DNA from: GCA-2715645 sp042095375
Lineage (GTDB): Bacteria; Bacteroidota; Bacteroidia; Cytophagales; MED-G16
NCBI GenBank assembly: GCA_042095375.1
Contig: JBELBJ010000001.1
Span: 72,135-136,134 of the forward strand
DNA length: 64,000 nt
Reading direction: 5' to 3'
Shown: positions 53,961 to 62,524 of the stretch, one piece after another
Position numbering within the stretch: position 1 is the first letter of the stretch
Layout: each line of letters begins with the position of its first letter
Program-made: the position numbers and the translations under genes
Notes under the pieces: model-generated
The model's database searches: none
Told to the model about the DNA's origin: nothing
The model's input: only the letters and a program-made list of their open reading frames with translations

Positions 53961-55991
53961 TTACTTCTTATACTTATCAAACCAAGCTACGATGGCATTA
54001 ACTTTTGCTATTAGATTACTTGGCCTCGCTGCTATCCCATGACTTGCACCTGGAATACGAACAAGCATTGATTCAACCTTATTAAGTTTTAAACCTGCAT
54101 AAAACTGCTCACTTTCTGCCATAGGAGTTCTATAATCATCCTCACCAGTTAGAAGCATGGTAGGTGTTGTAACATTTCCAACATAAGATATTGGAGATCT
54201 TTTCATATATTCCTCAAGATTATCCCATGGTTTACCAGGGAACCAATATTTATAAAAAAATGAAATATTATCAGCGTACAAGACAAAACTGTACCAATTT
54301 ATTACTGGCTTAGCTACAACTGCAGCTTTAAATTTATCAGTTTTTCCAATTACCCAAGAAGTAAGTACCCCTCCTCCACTACCACCAGTTACAAAAAGAT
54401 TATTTTCATCAATATAATTTCTATCAGCTACATGATCAACACCAGAAATTAGATCATCATAATCTTGACTTGGATAATTATGATGAATAAGGTTGGCAAA
54501 ATCCTTTCCGTAACTAGTACTTCCCCTAGGGTTTGTGTATAAGACAAAGTACCCCTTACTAGCAAACAGCTGAACTTCAGCTGAGAATCTAAAACCATAA
54601 TTAGTAAATGGACCCCCATGAATCTCTAGTATCAAAGGGTATTTTTTTGATGAATCAAACTCTGGTGGATAGACTAACCATCCTTGTATTTTTTTACCAT
54701 CATATGATGACTCGTACCATACCTCTTCAACTTTTCCTAATTCCTTATAATCAAAAAGATCTTTATTTAAATCAGTTAATCTATTTTTTGATCCGTTATA
54801 ACCAACAGCTAAATCCGCTGGGTTATAAACGTTTCCATAAGTAAATGCATATCTTCCAGAAGAAGATATGGTATAAGTACCACCACTATATGGTCTTCCT
54901 AGAGACAATCCTCCCAATTCATCTACAATATCCTTAACTCTTCCATTAAGATTAATTGAAGCAATTCTAGTCATTCCTTCACTATCATATTGGAAATAAA
55001 AACCCTTACCATCTTTCATCCAATTAATGTTACTAATATTTCTATCAAAGCCCTGAGAAATCAACTTAACATTTTCTCCATTTACATCCATTATATAAAG
55101 TGAATTTTGTTGATACCCTAAAAATTTATCATCATAACCAAGAAAAGCAATTTTTGTTTTATCAGGCGATACTATAGGTGATCTATCAGGACCAAATCTT
55201 GAAGTTAATTGATCTATTTTTCTAGATTTTATATTTAGCTTATAAATTTCTGAATTATTTGGTTCAAAATCAGAGTTATCACTAAGATTTGCTGAAAAAA
55301 GAACGTTTTCACTATCTAGCCAAATAGCCGAACTAGGGTTTTTTTTCAAAAAACTAACCTGCCTGGGAGTACCTCCTTCTACCGGGAGAATAAAGATTTG
55401 ATTGTTCCCACTTTTCCTATATCCTCTTCCATCATATCTATAAACCATATCATCAATTTCTATTGGTGGAGTATTCCATTTAGCTCCTTCTGGTTTTTCT
55501 GGCATTTTAATTAACTTATCATCTTTCGCTTCAACAAATGAATTAAATAAAAGATGCTTATCATCATAAGACCATTCAACATTACCTATTGATGAATGTA
55601 AGTTTGTAAGTTTTTGAGTTGAGTTATTTTCTAAATTATATAAATAAAGTTGAGTAGTTCCATCATGATTAGATCTAAACGTAAACATTTTTCCATTATT
55701 TGACCATTTTGGAGAAAATGAATTATGATTACCAGTTGTTATTGGTTTCATTCCAATACCATTAAAATTAACAATCCATATATTAGATAAATTTTTATCC
55801 GTCATTATGTCTTTAAAATTTCTTTGAAATAATATCATTTCCCCGTTGGATGAAATTTCAGGATTAGAAATATATTCTAAATCAAAAACATCTATTGGAT
55901 CTAACTTATTACTTGGTTGAGAAAAAATTAAATTTGATAGAAAAAAAATTGAAAATAAAGTCAAAATAGGTTTCTTTAATTTGGTTTCCAT
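53961..55991 (-). CDS. S9 peptidase (acylaminoacyl-peptidase-like), copy B
   Basis: A 676-residue paralogue of copy A, similar along its whole length, with a signal peptide (ending LIFSQ), propeller and hydrolase domain. Its triad motifs are VTGGSGGGVLTSW, GEDDYRTP and GASHGIA. It lacks the CINCH insertion (the join reads GFDRNISNINWM). The upstream intergenic region resembles that of copy A, and both are divergent from a Tat-aminotransferase start, so this is the original unit or its duplicate. It is a likely periplasmic oligopeptidase. Confidence 0.93.
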   Translation of the reverse strand: METKLKKPILTLFSIFFLSNLIFSQPSNKLDPIDVFDLEYISNPEISSNGEMILFQRNFKDIMTDKNLSNIWIVNFNGIGMKPITTGNHNSFSPKWSNNGKMFTFRSNHDGTTQLYLYNLENNSTQKLTNLHSSIGNVEWSYDDKHLLFNSFVEAKDDKLIKMPEKPEGAKWNTPPIEIDDMVYRYDGRGYRKSGNNQIFILPVEGGTPRQVSFLKKNPSSAIWLDSENVLFSANLSDNSDFEPNNSEIYKLNIKSRKIDQLTSRFGPDRSPIVSPDKTKIAFLGYDDKFLGYQQNSLYIMDVNGENVKLISQGFDRNISNINWMKDGKGFYFQYDSEGMTRIASINLNGRVKDIVDELGGLSLGRPYSGGTYTISSSGRYAFTYGNVYNPADLAVGYNGSKNRLTDLNKDLFDYKELGKVEEVWYESSYDGKKIQGWLVYPPEFDSSKKYPLILEIHGGPFTNYGFRFSAEVQLFASKGYFVLYTNPRGSTSYGKDFANLIHHNYPSQDYDDLISGVDHVADRNYIDENNLFVTGGSGGGVLTSWVIGKTDKFKAAVVAKPVINWYSFVLYADNISFFYKYWFPGKPWDNLEEYMKRSPISYVGNVTTPTMLLTGEDDYRTPMAESEQFYAGLKLNKVESMLVRIPGASHGIAARPSNLIAKVNAIVAWFDKYKK

Positions 55992-56056
55992 AATATTTAC
56001 TATATTTAAAAATTCAGAAAATGAGTTAATATTTAAATCTATAAAATTTTATTAAA

Positions 56057-57187
56057 ATGAATAAACAAATAAGCAGAAGAAATTTAATTAAGCTTCTAGG
56101 GATATCTGGAGCATCAATACCATTAACAGGACTTATAAATTCTAAGAAAATTAATTTAAATAAAAACCCAAAAGAAAGTATTCCTATTAAATTAAGCTCT
56201 AATGAAAACCCATATGGTCCATCAAAAAAAGTTAGAAATGCAATTATCGAAGCTTTTGATGAAGTATGTAGATATCCTTATAGTGAACCTTACAATAGAA
56301 TTTCACAACTTGAAAAAAAAATTGCTAAAAGAGAAGGTGTTGATCCAGGAATGGTACTTGTAACAGGAGGATCAAATGAAGGCTTAAGAGCAACAGGAAG
56401 ACTATTTGGAATTGAAAAAAAAGAAATTATTGCTTGTAAACCTACTTACTTAGCTTTAATGACCTATGCTGAGGAGTTTGATTGTAAAATAAACTGGGTG
56501 CCTCTTGATAAAGAACTAAAATATGATTTAAACGAAATAAAAAATAGGGTATCAGATAAAACGAGTATGATTTTTGTATGCAATCCAAATAACCCGACAG
56601 GCACAATGTTAGATTCAAAAGTTTTAGAAAATTTTTGTTTAAACATTTCTAAAAAGACTTGTGTTTTTGTTGATGAAGCTTACTATGATTATTCAATTAA
56701 TAACGGATACCCTACAATGACTAAACTTGTTAAAAAAAATCATAATATTATTGTTTCAAGAACATTCTCTAAAGTCTATGGTCTAGCCGGATTAAGGATT
56801 GGCTATCTCATTTCCAATGAGGAAAGAATAAATCAATTAAAAAAATGTACAATGGCTGGAACTAATATTCTAGCTTCTCATGCTGCAATTAATGCATATG
56901 ATGACAATGAGTTTTTTAACTATAGTTTGAACAAAAATAAAGAAGGATTAAGTTTTTTATATTCTCTTTTTGATGAACTAGATCTTGAATATAAAAAATC
57001 ATATACAAATTTTGTGTTTTTTAAATCAGGACATCATATTAATAGGGTTCAAGATTTTATGAAAAAGAAAAATATTTTAGTAGGAAGACCATTTCCTCCT
57101 TATTATAATTGGTGTAGAATTAGTACTGGGAAAATAGAAGATTTAGAAAAATTCTCAACTGCTTTAAAAGAGTTCTATAAAACCTGA
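56057..57187 (+). CDS. Tat-exported HisC-like class I/II aminotransferase
   Basis: A 376-residue PLP aminotransferase of the histidinol-phosphate aminotransferase type. It begins with a Tat signal (ISRRNLIKLLGISGASIPLTG). The enzyme part has LSSNENPYGPSKKV, CNPNNPTGTM, VDEAYYDY and the PLP lysine in SRTFSKVYGLAGLRIGYL. True HisC is cytoplasmic; this exported version, beside secreted peptidases, may act on amino acids or amino-sugar compounds in the periplasm, by inference. The sulfatase gene follows 19 bases later. Confidence 0.88.
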   Translation: MNKQISRRNLIKLLGISGASIPLTGLINSKKINLNKNPKESIPIKLSSNENPYGPSKKVRNAIIEAFDEVCRYPYSEPYNRISQLEKKIAKREGVDPGMVLVTGGSNEGLRATGRLFGIEKKEIIACKPTYLALMTYAEEFDCKINWVPLDKELKYDLNEIKNRVSDKTSMIFVCNPNNPTGTMLDSKVLENFCLNISKKTCVFVDEAYYDYSINNGYPTMTKLVKKNHNIIVSRTFSKVYGLAGLRIGYLISNEERINQLKKCTMAGTNILASHAAINAYDDNEFFNYSLNKNKEGLSFLYSLFDELDLEYKKSYTNFVFFKSGHHINRVQDFMKKKNILVGRPFPPYYNWCRISTGKIEDLEKFSTALKEFYKT

Positions 57188-57206
57188 ACAATTACTAACT
57201 ATAAAT

Positions 57207-58655
57207 ATGTTTAAAAAACTCACCTTTGTTTTTCTATTATTTTTTTTAAGCTGTAATCAGGAAAAATCTTCCTTAAAAAATCCAAATTTCATAATTATTT
57301 TCATGGATGATTTAGGTTATGGAGACATAAATTCTTTTGGAGCAATTGATTATCAAACACCCCACTTGAATAAACTTGTTAAGGAAGGAATGTTATTTAC
57401 TAACTTTTATACTGTACAACCAGTATGTAGTGCTTCTAGGGCAGCCTTACTTACAGGATGTTACTCCAATAGAATAGGAATAAGTGGGGCTTTAATGCCA
57501 TATTCTAAAATTGGATTGAACGAAAAAGAAATTACTATTGCAGAACTACTAAAGGAAAAAGGATATGCAACATCAATTTTTGGAAAATGGCATCTAGGTC
57601 ATCAAAAGAAATTTCTTCCTTTAAATCATGGTTTTGACACTTTTATAGGAATACCTTATTCAAATGATATGTGGCCCGTAGATTTTGATGGGAAACAAAT
57701 TGCTGATACTTCAAGTTGGAGAAAAAAATCTTATCCTCAATTACCTCTAATAAAAGATTTCGAGAAAATAGAAGAAATCAAATCTCTTGAAGATCAAGCT
57801 AAGTTGACAACTTTATATACCGAAAAGTCAGTTGAATTTATAAATAAAAATAAAAATAATCCTTTTTTTCTTTATCTACCTCATACAATGCCTCATGTAC
57901 CAATAGCTGTATCTAATAAATTTAAAGGGAAAAGCTCTCAAGGTTTATACGGAGATCTTATGATGGAAATTGATTGGTCAGTAGGTGAAATAGTTAAAGC
58001 CTTAAAAAAAAATAATATTGAAGAAAATACGTTTTTAATTTTCACAAGCGATAATGGACCATGGCTAAATTTTGGAAATCACGCAGGATCTACAGGTGGG
58101 TTAAGAGAAGGAAAAGGAACAACTTTTGAAGGAGGTGTAAGAGTTCCAACTATAATGAAATGGCCTAAGGTAATTGAAGGAGGAACAATATCAAATAAAA
58201 TTGCTGCAACTATAGATATTTTTCCTACAATTGCAAAAATAGTATCTGGGAAATTACCTGATCATATAATTGATGGCGTTGATATATCCGAAATTTTAGA
58301 AGGCAATATAAATTCTAATCCAAGAAATCATTTGTATTTTTATTATGGGAAAAATAATTTAGAAGCAATAAGAAAAGATAACTGGAAATTAATATTTCCT
58401 CATAAAAGCAGATCTTATAAAAATGTTTTACCAAAAAATGATGGTCATCCCGGAAAGTACTCCCAAATTATTACAGATTATGCTTTATATAATCTAAGAA
58501 GAGATCCCGGAGAAGAATATGACGTTAAAAATCTTTACCCAAAAATCGTAGAAGAGATTGAATATTTAGCTGAAATAGCTAGAAAAGACCTTGGAGATAA
58601 CTTACAAAAAAGAAAAGGAGAAAACATAAGGAAGGCTGGAAAACTTAAAAAGTGA
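57207..58655 (+). CDS. Sulfatase lipoprotein (arylsulfatase A-like)
   Basis: A 482-residue S1-type sulfatase. The signal peptide ends in a lipobox (FLSC, Cys16). The active site is CSASRAALLTG, with C74 the residue to be converted to formylglycine; the maturase is not in this window. Metal and sulfate-binding motifs include MDDLGYGDINSFG, GKWHLGH and FTSDNGPWLNFGNH. It probably removes sulfate from algal polysaccharides or other sulfate esters at the cell surface. Its TGA stop overlaps the 3' end of the convergent tRNA-Arg gene by three bases. Confidence 0.93.
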   Translation: MFKKLTFVFLLFFLSCNQEKSSLKNPNFIIIFMDDLGYGDINSFGAIDYQTPHLNKLVKEGMLFTNFYTVQPVCSASRAALLTGCYSNRIGISGALMPYSKIGLNEKEITIAELLKEKGYATSIFGKWHLGHQKKFLPLNHGFDTFIGIPYSNDMWPVDFDGKQIADTSSWRKKSYPQLPLIKDFEKIEEIKSLEDQAKLTTLYTEKSVEFINKNKNNPFFLYLPHTMPHVPIAVSNKFKGKSSQGLYGDLMMEIDWSVGEIVKALKKNNIEENTFLIFTSDNGPWLNFGNHAGSTGGLREGKGTTFEGGVRVPTIMKWPKVIEGGTISNKIAATIDIFPTIAKIVSGKLPDHIIDGVDISEILEGNINSNPRNHLYFYYGKNNLEAIRKDNWKLIFPHKSRSYKNVLPKNDGHPGKYSQIITDYALYNLRRDPGEEYDVKNLYPKIVEEIEYLAEIARKDLGDNLQKRKGENIRKAGKLKK

Positions 58656-58726
58656 TCCCGACAGGAGTCGAACCTGTAACCTACTGCTTAGAAGGCAGTT
58701 GCTCTATCCAGTTGAGCTACGGGACC
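58653..58726 (-). tRNA. tRNA-Arg (anticodon UCU)
   Basis: A 74-base cloverleaf on the minus strand: acceptor stem GGTCCCG with CGGGATC (one G-U pair), D-arm with CTGGATAG, anticodon loop CTTCTAA (anticodon TCT) and T-arm GGTTCGACTCC. CCA is not encoded. It overlaps the sulfatase stop codon by three bases. Confidence 0.97.
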
Positions 58727-58738
58727 AAACAATTAACA

Positions 58739-58771
58739 CAAAAATAATTTTAATAAATAATTCCACCAAAA
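58739..58771 (-). promoter_or_regulatory. Predicted promoter of tRNA-Arg
   Basis: On the minus strand TTTTGG (58771-58766), a 19-base spacer, then TATTTTTG (58746-58739), an exact match to the Bacteroidota consensus. It lies 12 bases before the tRNA 5' end. The rest of the 138-base gap to the cold-shock gene shows nothing else. Confidence 0.65.
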
Positions 58772-58864
58772 TCTATTTGTAAGAAAATTAATAAGAAATT
58801 ATAATTGTTTTTTTAAAAGTACTTATTGTCCCGAAAAATAATAAAAATAACTGATATTGTAATA

Positions 58865-59059
58865 TTAAGATACTAACTTAACATCCACAGCATTTAATCC
58901 TTTTCTTCCTTCCTCTAATTCGAATTCCACATTGTCACCCTCTTTAACTTCATCGATAAGTTTTGAGACATGAACAAAGTATTCTGATTCATCTTTAGAA
59001 GAAACAACAAACCCATAACCTTTGGATTCATTAAAAAATTTTACTGTTCCTTTTTCCAT
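58865..59059 (-). CDS. Cold-shock domain protein
   Basis: A 64-residue CspA-type protein. It has the two RNA-binding motifs in slightly altered form, GYGFVVS (RNP1) and YFVHVS (RNP2), within the fold KGTVKFFNESKGYGF...GLNAVDVKLV. It binds single-stranded RNA or DNA and is often abundant at low temperature. A near-consensus -7 element (TATCTTCG on the minus strand, about 25 bases before the ATG) precedes it. Confidence 0.95.
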   Translation of the reverse strand: MEKGTVKFFNESKGYGFVVSSKDESEYFVHVSKLIDEVKEGDNVEFELEEGRKGLNAVDVKLVS

Positions 59060-59129
59060 AATTTAATTTAAATTTAGGCGAAGATACATTATATATTTTA
59101 ATAAAAAAGAAAATTGGAACAAACTATTT

Positions 59130-60932
59130 CTATTTTTTCTTTGCAGAAAAATTTCCATTAGGTTGAATAAATAAAACTTCAGTTACTGTTTCTTTATTAT
59201 TTAATATAAACTTTAATTCATAGCCCTCTAGAATTTTTATTTCAAACTTATTTTTACCAATTGAAAAAAGTTCATACTCGGGTTGCCCCGGGACAAAAAG
59301 AAATAGCTTATCATTCTTTAAATAAACTTTAGTAATCACTTGAGATGTTAATTTATATTCACCAACATATTTTTCGATTTCTTCTTTTTCAAGACTAACT
59401 TCTTTAGATTTTCTACTAAATACAATTGGATCATCAATAGCAGGTTCAAACTGAATACCTAATGATTCTATTTCACCTTTATTATTTGAAGAAAATTTTA
59501 CTAAAAAATCATTATAGGAAAGAAGGGTATCTACCTTACCATCTACTACTTCTACTGGGACAAATGTATCATAATGATAATGATCTAACCACATGGTTAT
59601 ATAAGGTGTAACTGCAAATAAAGAATCTTTTTTAGTTAATAATTCAAAAACACCATATCCAGGATGATCATAATATCCACTATAATCCTCTAATTTATGA
59701 GATGGACTTGTTCCCTGTATTTGAGAAGAAGTAAATATTTTTTTTGCTTGTTTATTATCCTTTTTAATTGCTTTCATTTGTTTAACTACGAATTTTAACC
59801 AGTCAGTCCTTTCTTCTTCTAACATTCTATCAGAAATAATATTTCTTACAATTGAAGGAATTAAAGATCCACCTTGATTTGCAAGAACTACAATACCCAA
59901 ACTATCGGTAGGAAAAAAAGCAGTTGAAGCTCTAAAACCATCAATAGCACCTCCGTGTTCAACTCTATAATGCCCTTTATAAGATGATATCTGCCAACCA
60001 TACCCATAATTACTAAGATGTAAACCTGGCGTTTCTTTTGTTGGTAAATTAGCTCCTGATACATTATGAGAACTCATTGCTTCAACAACATATGATGAAG
60101 ATAAAATTTGATTTTCTTTATATTTTCCTCCATTTATCCAAGCAATAAGCCAATTAGACATTTCTTTAACACTACTATTTATACTTCCAGCAGGTCTCAT
60201 TCCAGCAATTTTATAATAATCTGTTTTCTCATGATCATCTAAATAACCAAATGCAGCATTTTCATCTTTTTCCATTTCTGATATCGAAAGGTTTGATCTT
60301 TCCATTCCCAATGGCTTAAAAATCATTTCCCTAATGTTATCTTCCCATGATTCTCCGGTAATTCTTTCGGCTATCACACCTTGAACCAAAAACATAAAAT
60401 TGTTATACCAATATTTATTTCTAATAGTAGTAAAGGGCTTATGATATTCTATTCTTTTAATTAAACTGTCCTTAGAAAAAGTAGGAAAAAAATACCAAGA
60501 TAAATCATGTCTTGGAATTCCAGTTCTATGACTCATCAAATCTCTGATAGAAATTATTTCATTCAAATTACCGTTATAAAACCTTAATTCTTTAACATAA
60601 TCAATTGGGCTATCTTCAAAATCAAGACTACCTTTATCTCTTAACAAACCTAATAATGAAGAAGTGAAAGCTTTTGTACATGATCCAATTGCAAATAAAG
60701 TGTTTTCATCATTTAAAATTTTATTTTCATGATCTCTATACCCAAAACCTTTTGCATATATCATTTTATCTTTCTCAACAATAGCAACAGCAAAACCGGT
60801 TTCATTTAATGACTTTAAAACTTTATTAAGTTCAGAACCTAAACCTTTTAATCTATCATCATTTTGAGCAAATAAGTTGTAAAATGAAATAGATATAAAC
60901 AAAATAAATAGTGTTATAGCTTTATTTTTCAT
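59130..60932 (-). CDS. Class C beta-lactamase-fold serine hydrolase
   Basis: A 600-residue exported protein (signal peptide ending LFAQ) with a penicillin-binding/beta-lactamase domain and a C-terminal beta-rich extension like DUF3471 (residues ~400-600). Active-site motifs are SCTK (S84-K87), YWYNN (YxN) and VEHGGAIDGF (HxG). Such proteins include esterases, D-aminopeptidases and peptidases; the substrate is not evident, and beta-lactam resistance should not be assumed. It is divergent from apt and read toward the cold-shock gene. Confidence 0.88.
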   Translation of the reverse strand: MKNKAITLFILFISISFYNLFAQNDDRLKGLGSELNKVLKSLNETGFAVAIVEKDKMIYAKGFGYRDHENKILNDENTLFAIGSCTKAFTSSLLGLLRDKGSLDFEDSPIDYVKELRFYNGNLNEIISIRDLMSHRTGIPRHDLSWYFFPTFSKDSLIKRIEYHKPFTTIRNKYWYNNFMFLVQGVIAERITGESWEDNIREMIFKPLGMERSNLSISEMEKDENAAFGYLDDHEKTDYYKIAGMRPAGSINSSVKEMSNWLIAWINGGKYKENQILSSSYVVEAMSSHNVSGANLPTKETPGLHLSNYGYGWQISSYKGHYRVEHGGAIDGFRASTAFFPTDSLGIVVLANQGGSLIPSIVRNIISDRMLEEERTDWLKFVVKQMKAIKKDNKQAKKIFTSSQIQGTSPSHKLEDYSGYYDHPGYGVFELLTKKDSLFAVTPYITMWLDHYHYDTFVPVEVVDGKVDTLLSYNDFLVKFSSNNKGEIESLGIQFEPAIDDPIVFSRKSKEVSLEKEEIEKYVGEYKLTSQVITKVYLKNDKLFLFVPGQPEYELFSIGKNKFEIKILEGYELKFILNNKETVTEVLFIQPNGNFSAKKK

Positions 60933-60993
60933 GGCTTAAACATAATAAAAATTAATCATTTTTTGGTAATATAATAATTGGCAATAATTTAAA

Positions 60994-61001
60994 TATCTTT
61001 G
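60994..61001 (+). promoter_or_regulatory. Predicted -7 element of apt
   Basis: TATCTTTG matches TAnnTTTG, 15 bases before the apt ATG at 61017, so the leader would be only about ten bases. The nearest TTG elements are not at ideal spacing. Confidence 0.5.
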
Positions 61002-61016
61002 ACAAGTCTAAATTTT

Positions 61017-61514
61017 ATGAAAAAAATTAAAGAACATATTAAAACCTATCTAAACTACCCTATAGATGGGATTAAATATTATGATTTAAATCCTGTTTAT
61101 AAAAACCCAAAGATCAGAACTCAGTTAGTTAATAATTGTATTGAATTAATAAAAAATGAGAAATACGATTATATTGCTTTAATTGAAGCAAGAGGATTTT
61201 TGATAGGTTCAATAATTGCTGATAAACTAAAAAAAGGTATTGTTTTGTGTAGAAGTAAAAAAAACAGACTACCAGGAAAAATATTTACTGTAAAACATAA
61301 ACTTGAATATGGTGAGGCTACTATGCAAGTTCAAAAAGGAAGTGGAAAAGTTCTAATTTTTGATGATGTTATAGCAACAGGAGGAACAGGGAATGGTGCA
61401 TATACAGTTTTAAAAAAAGCTGGATATGACCCAGTGTCAGCTTTATATCTTGTGGAACTTACAAAACTTAAACCAAAAAGTAAAATTCCTTACAAAAGCG
61501 CTATTCAATATTGA
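61017..61514 (+). CDS. apt: Adenine phosphoribosyltransferase
   Basis: A 165-residue type I phosphoribosyltransferase. The PRPP-binding motif is VLIFDDVIATGGTGNGA, preceded by IALIEARGFLIGSIIADKL and the flexible-loop region KHKLEYGEATMQVQ. It salvages adenine to AMP. The ATG at 61017 is preferred to a TTG six codons earlier, which lies inside the -7 promoter element. It converges on the esterase gene with a ten-base overlap. Confidence 0.94.
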   Translation: MKKIKEHIKTYLNYPIDGIKYYDLNPVYKNPKIRTQLVNNCIELIKNEKYDYIALIEARGFLIGSIIADKLKKGIVLCRSKKNRLPGKIFTVKHKLEYGEATMQVQKGSGKVLIFDDVIATGGTGNGAYTVLKKAGYDPVSALYLVELTKLKPKSKIPYKSAIQY

Positions 61515-62299
61515 TTTTTCTTTTTTTTAAAAAACCAATCAAAAAAGTTTTCTTCCTTAAAAACGAAATCCCATGCGTTATGATATACGCCTTTATATTC
61601 AGTATATAAAATATTTTTTTTTGAATTTTCAATTAAAAATTTATAAGCTTTCCGCGAGTTGTCTACGGAAACTACCCTATCCATATCACCATGAAAAATC
61701 CAAAAAGGCACTTCAATAGCATTTTCAAGTAAATCTAAACTTGCACCACCACAAATTGGGGCAGCGGCAGCAAAAATTTCTGGCCTGTAAGATACTAAAT
61801 CAAAAACTCCGTATCCTCCCATAGAAAGGCCAGATATATATATTCTATTTTTATCTATATTTTTTTTATCAATCAAATATTGAGTTAATTCGATTACTAA
61901 ATTCCCATATGAAGAAATTGATTTTGTATCTTCTAAATCATTTTTTTTTATCCATGGATCTACCTTATGATATGACCATCTTGAGTTTTTAGGACATTGA
62001 GGAAAAATAACATAAGAATTAAACTCTTTTTTTTCAGTTTCTCTCATAAAAAAATTGGATCCATGAATAAGTTGAGAGTTATTATCATTTCCTCTTTCTC
62101 CAGAACCATGTAAAAATATAAATAGAGGAACAGGTTTGTTTTCTTTATAATATGGTTCTAAAATTCGATATTTAATAGAATCCTTTTCAAAATAAAAAAC
62201 ATCTTTATTATAATCTTCCAAGGTTCTTTTCTGAGAAAAAACTAATGGTTGAAAAAGGATAAAAAAAATTAAAAACTGAATATAAAAAAAGAGATTCAT
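61505..62299 (-). CDS. Exported alpha/beta-hydrolase (PHB depolymerase/esterase-like)
   Basis: A 264-residue hydrolase with an N-terminal signal peptide (MNLFFYIQFLIFFILF...FSQ). Motifs are FIFLHGSGERGNDN (oxyanion region), the nucleophile in ISGLSMGGYGVF, aspartate in FHGDMDRVVS and histidine in YHNAWDF. It resembles predicted peptidases and esterases of the COG4099 type. The frame is open further upstream to 62359, but that part lies inside tRNA-Ser, so I place the start at the ATG at 62297-62299, two bases after the tRNA 3' end. No ribosome-binding site is possible outside the tRNA. Confidence 0.88.
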   Translation of the reverse strand: MNLFFYIQFLIFFILFQPLVFSQKRTLEDYNKDVFYFEKDSIKYRILEPYYKENKPVPLFIFLHGSGERGNDNNSQLIHGSNFFMRETEKKEFNSYVIFPQCPKNSRWSYHKVDPWIKKNDLEDTKSISSYGNLVIELTQYLIDKKNIDKNRIYISGLSMGGYGVFDLVSYRPEIFAAAAPICGGASLDLLENAIEVPFWIFHGDMDRVVSVDNSRKAYKFLIENSKKNILYTEYKGVYHNAWDFVFKEENFFDWFFKKKKNQY

Positions 62300-62300
62300 T

Positions 62301-62391
<91 letters not shown>

Positions 62392-62401
62392 TAATTGAGA
62401 G

Positions 62402-62409
62402 CAAATATA
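62402..62409 (-). promoter_or_regulatory. Predicted -7 element for tRNA-Ser and the esterase gene
   Basis: TATATTTG on the minus strand matches TAnnTTTG, 10 bases before the tRNA 5' end. A TTG lies 15 bases further upstream, slightly closer than usual. With no room for another promoter before the esterase, both genes probably use this one. Confidence 0.5.
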
Positions 62410-62482
62410 AAATATCAAATAATTCAATGAAACTTTTATTAATTAATTATCAAATGTGAAAAAAAGTTAAAAATTAGTTTTG

Positions 62483-62515
62483 TTGTATTTTGGGTCAATC
62501 GATTGATTAATTTTG
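62483..62515 (+). promoter_or_regulatory. Predicted promoter of the bat operon
   Basis: TTG (62483-62485), 22 bases, then TAATTTTG (62508-62515), fitting the Bacteroidota consensus. Transcription would start around 62520, only a few bases before the ATG at 62525, giving an almost leaderless mRNA. Confidence 0.55.
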
Positions 62516-62524
62516 ACTTTTATT

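Noticed and set aside
53744..54001. A functional small gene of 85 codons
   Set aside because: Its recognisable part is only the Tat signal and first residues of the adjacent aminotransferase, and the rest is antisense to a peptidase gene; treated as a duplication remnant.
59130..60932. A beta-lactam resistance gene
   Set aside because: The SxxK, YxN and HxG motifs are shared by esterases and peptidases of the same fold; the DUF3471-like tail and the context give no sign of resistance.
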